From NCBI RefSeq assembly GCF_040436405.1, contig NZ_AP031575.1, positions 1,816,501 to 1,880,500 on the forward strand: a stretch of DNA of 64,000 nucleotides, given 5' to 3'. Source of the DNA: Marinomonas sp. THO17. Its GTDB lineage: Bacteria > Pseudomonadota > Gammaproteobacteria > Pseudomonadales > Marinomonadaceae. Positions 60,638 to 64,000 of the stretch are shown in pieces. Position 1 is the first letter of the stretch; every line of letters begins with the position of its first letter. A program made the translations under genes and the position numbers. Below the pieces are notes generated by a model. The model was given only the letters and a program-made list of their open reading frames with translations, was not told the DNA's origin and did no database searches.

Positions 60638-61549
60638 GTGGAAGCCTTACTTCAGTCCATTGAAAAGAAAGTTCGCCCTTTAATCGGTCAAGGCAAAGTC
60701 GCCGATTACATCCCAGCCCTTGCAGAGGTTGACGCCAACCAATTTGGCATCGCCATCTACAGTAATGATGGCACCTTATATCAGGCAGGCCAGGCGGATA
60801 CTGAATTCTCCATACAAAGTATTTCAAAGGTATTCAGCCTCACCCTAGCCATTAAGCACTATGGCGAGAGTATGTGGCAACGGGTTGGTAGAGAACCATC
60901 TGGTAATCCATTTAACTCTCTAGTGCAACTGGAATATGAGGCTGGCGTACCAAGAAACCCCTTTATCAATGCTGGGGCTTTGGTAATCAGTGATATGAAC
61001 CAATCACGCTTCGCATCTCCGCATTACGCCATGCGCGAATTCATTCGTCGATTGGCAGATAATCCACACATTCAATCAGATAAAGTGGTATCAGACTCAG
61101 AATATGAGTTTCGCGCTCGGAATGCGTCCATGGCGTATTTAATGAAAGCCTTTGGCAATTTTGATAATGATGTGGAAGCGGTTTTGCACAGCTATTTCGA
61201 TAACTGTGCCGTGCGTATGAGCTGCATTGACCTTGCCAAAGCCTTCAGTTTTCTTGCCAATAAAGGTTACTCGCAACTCTCCAATGAGCAAATTTTAAGC
61301 CCTAGAGAAACCACTCAGATCAATGGCTTATTGGCCACCAGTGGTTTATACGACGAAGCGGGCAACTTTGCATACCGGGTTGGCTTACCGGGCAAGAGTG
61401 GCGTTGGCGGCGGCATTATTGCCATTGTGCCAAATCAGTTTTCCGTATGCGTTTGGTCACCAGAACTAAACTCATCGGGCAACTCCCTTGCCGGCATGGC
61501 GGCACTAGAAGCCTTATCCGAGAGTATTGGTTGGTCAGTATTCGGTTAA
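60638..61549 (+). CDS. glsA: Glutaminase
   Basis: 303 residues from a GTG at 60638; a longer frame overlaps nudC and gives a non-family N-terminus. The serine beta-lactamase-like catalytic motif is [15 protein letters not shown] (SxxK), with [14 protein letters not shown] and [15 protein letters not shown] later. It converts glutamine to glutamate and ammonia in the cytoplasm, aiding nitrogen or acid balance. Length is typical (about 300). Confidence 0.95.
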   Translation: MEALLQSIEKKVRPLIGQGKVADYIPALAEVDANQFGIAIYSNDGTLYQAGQADTEFSIQSISKVFSLTLAIKHYGESMWQRVGREPSGNPFNSLVQLEYEAGVPRNPFINAGALVISDMNQSRFASPHYAMREFIRRLADNPHIQSDKVVSDSEYEFRARNASMAYLMKAFGNFDNDVEAVLHSYFDNCAVRMSCIDLAKAFSFLANKGYSQLSNEQILSPRETTQINGLLATSGLYDEAGNFAYRVGLPGKSGVGGGIIAIVPNQFSVCVWSPELNSSGNSLAGMAALEALSESIGWSVFG

Positions 61550-61555
61550 TCACAA

Positions 61556-61587
61556 AAAAGGCTCTCAAATTATTTTAAGAGCCTTTT
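61556..61587. terminator. Bidirectional terminator between glsA and ppnN
   Basis: A 10-bp stem (61556-61565 with 61578-61587) with A- and T-tracts on its flanks, between two converging genes. Confidence 0.85.
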
Positions 61588-61627
61588 ACTTGCCTACTTT
61601 TTTTTACCTATACCAGATACCAATAAC

Positions 61628-63001
61628 TTAATCAGTGATCACTTTGTAGCAAGGCACATAAGCCGTACCGGGCAATTTCATTCGTTGTTGATCAACAAAG
61701 GCTTGTAACAACACATCCAATTTGGCCAACAAGGCTTTATCGCCATGAATCTCAAATGGGCCAAATTCCTTAATGTGCGCCACACCTTGAGCCTTCACAT
61801 TACCTGCCACAATAGACGAAAATGCTCGACGTAAATCAGCAGCAAGCAAATGCACTTCTTGTCCAAAATGCAGATTTAAGCTGCGAACATTGTCATGAGT
61901 GGGTTCAAAAGGGTATTGAAACTCTTCAGGAATATGCAGTTTCCAGTTGTAGTAGAAAGCGTCCTGATGGGTTTTACGATAAGCTCGCACCTCTTCCATG
62001 CCTTGCTTCATAATACGAGCCACCGCCACTTCATCATCAATGACAATCTGATATTTATTCTGCGCTTCGCTACCTAATACTTCTCCAATAAAGGCATGAA
62101 TCTGTTCGAAGTAATCCGCACTTTCTTTTGGCCCAGTAAACACAAATGGGAAAGGAATATTGGCATTTTTAGGGTGCAGTAAAATACCCAAAATATAGAG
62201 AATTTCTTCCGCGGTTCCAGCACCACCAGGGAAGACAACAATCCCATGCCCGGCTCGCACGAAAGCCTCTAAACGTTTTTCTATGTCCGGCATGATCACT
62301 AATTGATTGACGATCGGATTGGGCGATTCAGCTGCTATAATACCTGGTTCCGTCAGCCCCAAGTACACACCATCTTTAATACGCTGTTTGGCATGAGCAA
62401 TGGCCGCTCCTTTCATTGGCCCTTTCATGGCACCAGGTCCACAACCGGTACAAATATTCAGATCACGTAAACCCAGTTCATGACCAACACGTTTGGTATA
62501 ATCGTATTCATGACGAGCAATGGAATGACCACCCCAACAAACAATCAAATCTGGGGTTTGAATGCGGCGAAAAACATCGGCATTTCGCAGTAACTCAAAT
62601 ACCACATTGGTTAATTTGTCTGAACTGGCGTTTTTAAGACCATCTTCTAAATCGTATTCGTGATGCGTGAAAATAATGTCACGCAATACGCTGAACAACA
62701 TCTCACGCACACTACTAATCATCTTACCGTCAACAAAAGCACTGCTCGGCGCATTCTTCAGCTGCAATTTAACGCCTCGCTCTTGCTGAATAATTTGAAT
62801 ATCAAAGTCACGATATTCATCCATAATAGCTTGCGGATCATCCGAATCACTGCCGCAGTTCAAAATAGCCAAAGCACAACGATGGAATAAATCATGAAGT
62901 GGCCCTGATTCCTCAGACAAACGCGCCATTTCATCTTGTGACAACATTTCCAAAGCGCCTTTAGGCGCCACTAACGCATCTACGCGATCCTCATACTGCA
63001 T
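61628..63001 (-). CDS. ppnN: Nucleotide 5'-monophosphate nucleosidase (PpnN/YgdH, LOG family)
   Basis: 457 residues with N- and C-terminal domains flanking a central LOG domain: CGPGAMKGPMKGAAIAHAKQ, and VVFPGGAGTAEEILYILGI carrying the PGGxGTxxE active-site motif. E. coli PpnN splits nucleoside monophosphates to base and ribose phosphate and responds to (p)ppGpp. Length matches the E. coli enzyme. Confidence 0.95.
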   Translation of the reverse strand: MQYEDRVDALVAPKGALEMLSQDEMARLSEESGPLHDLFHRCALAILNCGSDSDDPQAIMDEYRDFDIQIIQQERGVKLQLKNAPSSAFVDGKMISSVREMLFSVLRDIIFTHHEYDLEDGLKNASSDKLTNVVFELLRNADVFRRIQTPDLIVCWGGHSIARHEYDYTKRVGHELGLRDLNICTGCGPGAMKGPMKGAAIAHAKQRIKDGVYLGLTEPGIIAAESPNPIVNQLVIMPDIEKRLEAFVRAGHGIVVFPGGAGTAEEILYILGILLHPKNANIPFPFVFTGPKESADYFEQIHAFIGEVLGSEAQNKYQIVIDDEVAVARIMKQGMEEVRAYRKTHQDAFYYNWKLHIPEEFQYPFEPTHDNVRSLNLHFGQEVHLLAADLRRAFSSIVAGNVKAQGVAHIKEFGPFEIHGDKALLAKLDVLLQAFVDQQRMKLPGTAYVPCYKVITD

Positions 63002-63138
63002 GATCGCCCTCCTCTTTTTTCATCTTATTTTTCATCTGTTTCATGTCTTTATATTGGTAGTGATGAACAGCTTTATCAAGCAGACGTAACAAAGTTAACA
63101 AAATATCCCTAATTTGAAATCAATAAGTTAGCGACGAT

Positions 63139-64000
63139 TTAGGCCATTTGAGCACGCAACCGAGCCACCGGGCGTTCATCAATCACAATGTGAATCAAGG
63201 CGGTAATCAAGGCAATAATGCAAGCTGCCCACCACACAACATCATAAGATCCGGTGTGATCATAAAGGTATCCGCCCAACCAAACTCCGCTGAATGAGCC
63301 AAGTTGATGACCAAGGAAAACTATGCCATACAACATGCCCATATAACGCAAACCAAACATTTGCGCGACCAAACCAGAAGTCGGTGGTACGGTAGCTAAC
63401 CAAAGCAAGCCAGTCACAATCGAGAACAGATACACTGACCAATCCGTCATTGGGAACACCATAAAGAGTGCGATGGCCACAGCGCGTAGTGCATAGATGA
63501 TGGTCAGTAGTTTCTTTTTCGAATAAATCCCTGCCCAACTGCCCGACAACAAACAACCAAAGATATTAAACAAACCAATCAGCGATAAACTGGCTACCGC
63601 CACTTCGGATGAAAAGCCTTCATCGGACAAGAAAGCTGGCATATGCACCGTGATGAAAGCCAATTGGAAGCCACAGACAAAAAAGCCCACCACCAGCAAC
63701 CAATAATGTCGATACACACCCGCTTCTTTTAATGCCTGCATCATGGTTTGCGTGTTTTCTGTGCTTTCTGCTTGGAAAGAAGCGGGTTGGGTTTCATGAC
63801 GAAAAGGACTCGACAATAACACCATCATTAGCGCGCAACCGGCTAACAAAAGCAGGGCGTTACTCCAACCGTAGGCCGCAATAAAACCTTGTGCGACTGG
63901 TATCACCAAGAGTTGTCCAGCCGAACCAGCGGCACTACCAAGACCAAGGGCAAAAGAGCGTTTTTCCGGCGCGACCATTCTCGCCAAAGCTGGCAAGACA
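63139..64000 (-). CDS. MFS transporter, C-terminal part (runs off the right edge)
   Basis: At least 287 residues, open to the window end on the minus strand; the apparent start codon near 63996 is internal. About seven to eight membrane helices are visible, with the pattern of the oxalate/formate-type or NarK-like MFS group (GLGSAAGSAGQLLVIPVAQG, FVCGFQLAFITVHMPAFLSD, GLLWLATVPPTSGLVAQMFG). Substrate unknown. The missing N-terminus prevents finer classification. Confidence 0.9.
   Translation of the reverse strand, partial: VLPALARMVAPEKRSFALGLGSAAGSAGQLLVIPVAQGFIAAYGWSNALLLLAGCALMMVLLSSPFRHETQPASFQAESTENTQTMMQALKEAGVYRHYWLLVVGFFVCGFQLAFITVHMPAFLSDEGFSSEVAVASLSLIGLFNIFGCLLSGSWAGIYSKKKLLTIIYALRAVAIALFMVFPMTDWSVYLFSIVTGLLWLATVPPTSGLVAQMFGLRYMGMLYGIVFLGHQLGSFSGVWLGGYLYDHTGSYDVVWWAACIIALITALIHIVIDERPVARLRAQMA

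Overview
The window looks like chromosome of a marine gammaproteobacterium of the Oceanospirillales type, most probably Marinomonas or a close relative. This rests on gene content and order (recJ, rsmE, thrC-hom-dsbC, rplS-trmD-rimM-rpsP-ffh, a ypjD-like cytochrome assembly gene and a CNNM/CBS gene, which is close to the Pseudomonas order), on the moderately AT-rich composition, and on the flagellar genes flgP/flgT. No 16S rRNA is present, so the genus is an inference.

Layout: 1-13,991 is housekeeping backbone, mostly on the minus strand: the recJ start, a diguanylate cyclase, rsmE, thrC, hom, dsbC, the ribosome/tRNA-modification operon and ffh, then divergent ypjD, corC-like and nudix genes, and a NIF3-like gene, a DUF72 gene and greB. 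From about 14,000 to 33,635, between greB and the last gene of a type II secretion operon, lies an accessory island. Its outer parts are a decaying array of polymorphic-toxin cassettes. A conserved pre-toxin start (minus strand) and a divergent symE-like gene (plus strand) form a repeated module seen five times, at 14.1, 17.3, 18.6, 21.9 and 33.5 kb (only its symE-side half at 14.1 kb). Between the modules are different toxin ends, putative immunity genes and several small lipoproteins. Most toxin ends are truncated, interrupted or displaced from any delivery domain.

Between the last two repeat modules sits a compact nine-gene plus-strand operon (23,063-32,524) that is unlike its surroundings. 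It encodes a predicted DNA-binding protein, an ABC ATPase, two solute-binding-like proteins fused to OmpA peptidoglycan-binding domains, a von Willebrand A lipoprotein, a membrane/coiled-coil protein, a TelA-family protein, a stand-alone solute-binding protein and a TauC/SsuC-type permease. This is the best candidate in the window for an undescribed system: an ABC transporter apparently wired to the cell wall and to a VWA/TelA module. A COQ4-like gene converges on it.

33,639-45,160 is a complete type II secretion operon (gspC to gspM plus the prepilin peptidase gspO), headed by a small outer-membrane barrel gene. 45,321-50,848 carries an MscS channel, two small membrane proteins, an inositol monophosphatase-like enzyme, an esterase, a glycerate-kinase-like P-loop protein and LexA-controlled dinB. 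51,235-54,953 holds flgP, flgT, small envelope or coiled-coil genes and a ProQ/FinO-domain protein. A tRNA-Tyr gene and an eight-tRNA minus-strand cluster with a duplicated Lys-Pro-Asn block follow. The right end has a polysaccharide deacetylase, kbl-tdh (threonine to glycine), nudC, glsA, ppnN and the truncated end of an MFS transporter.
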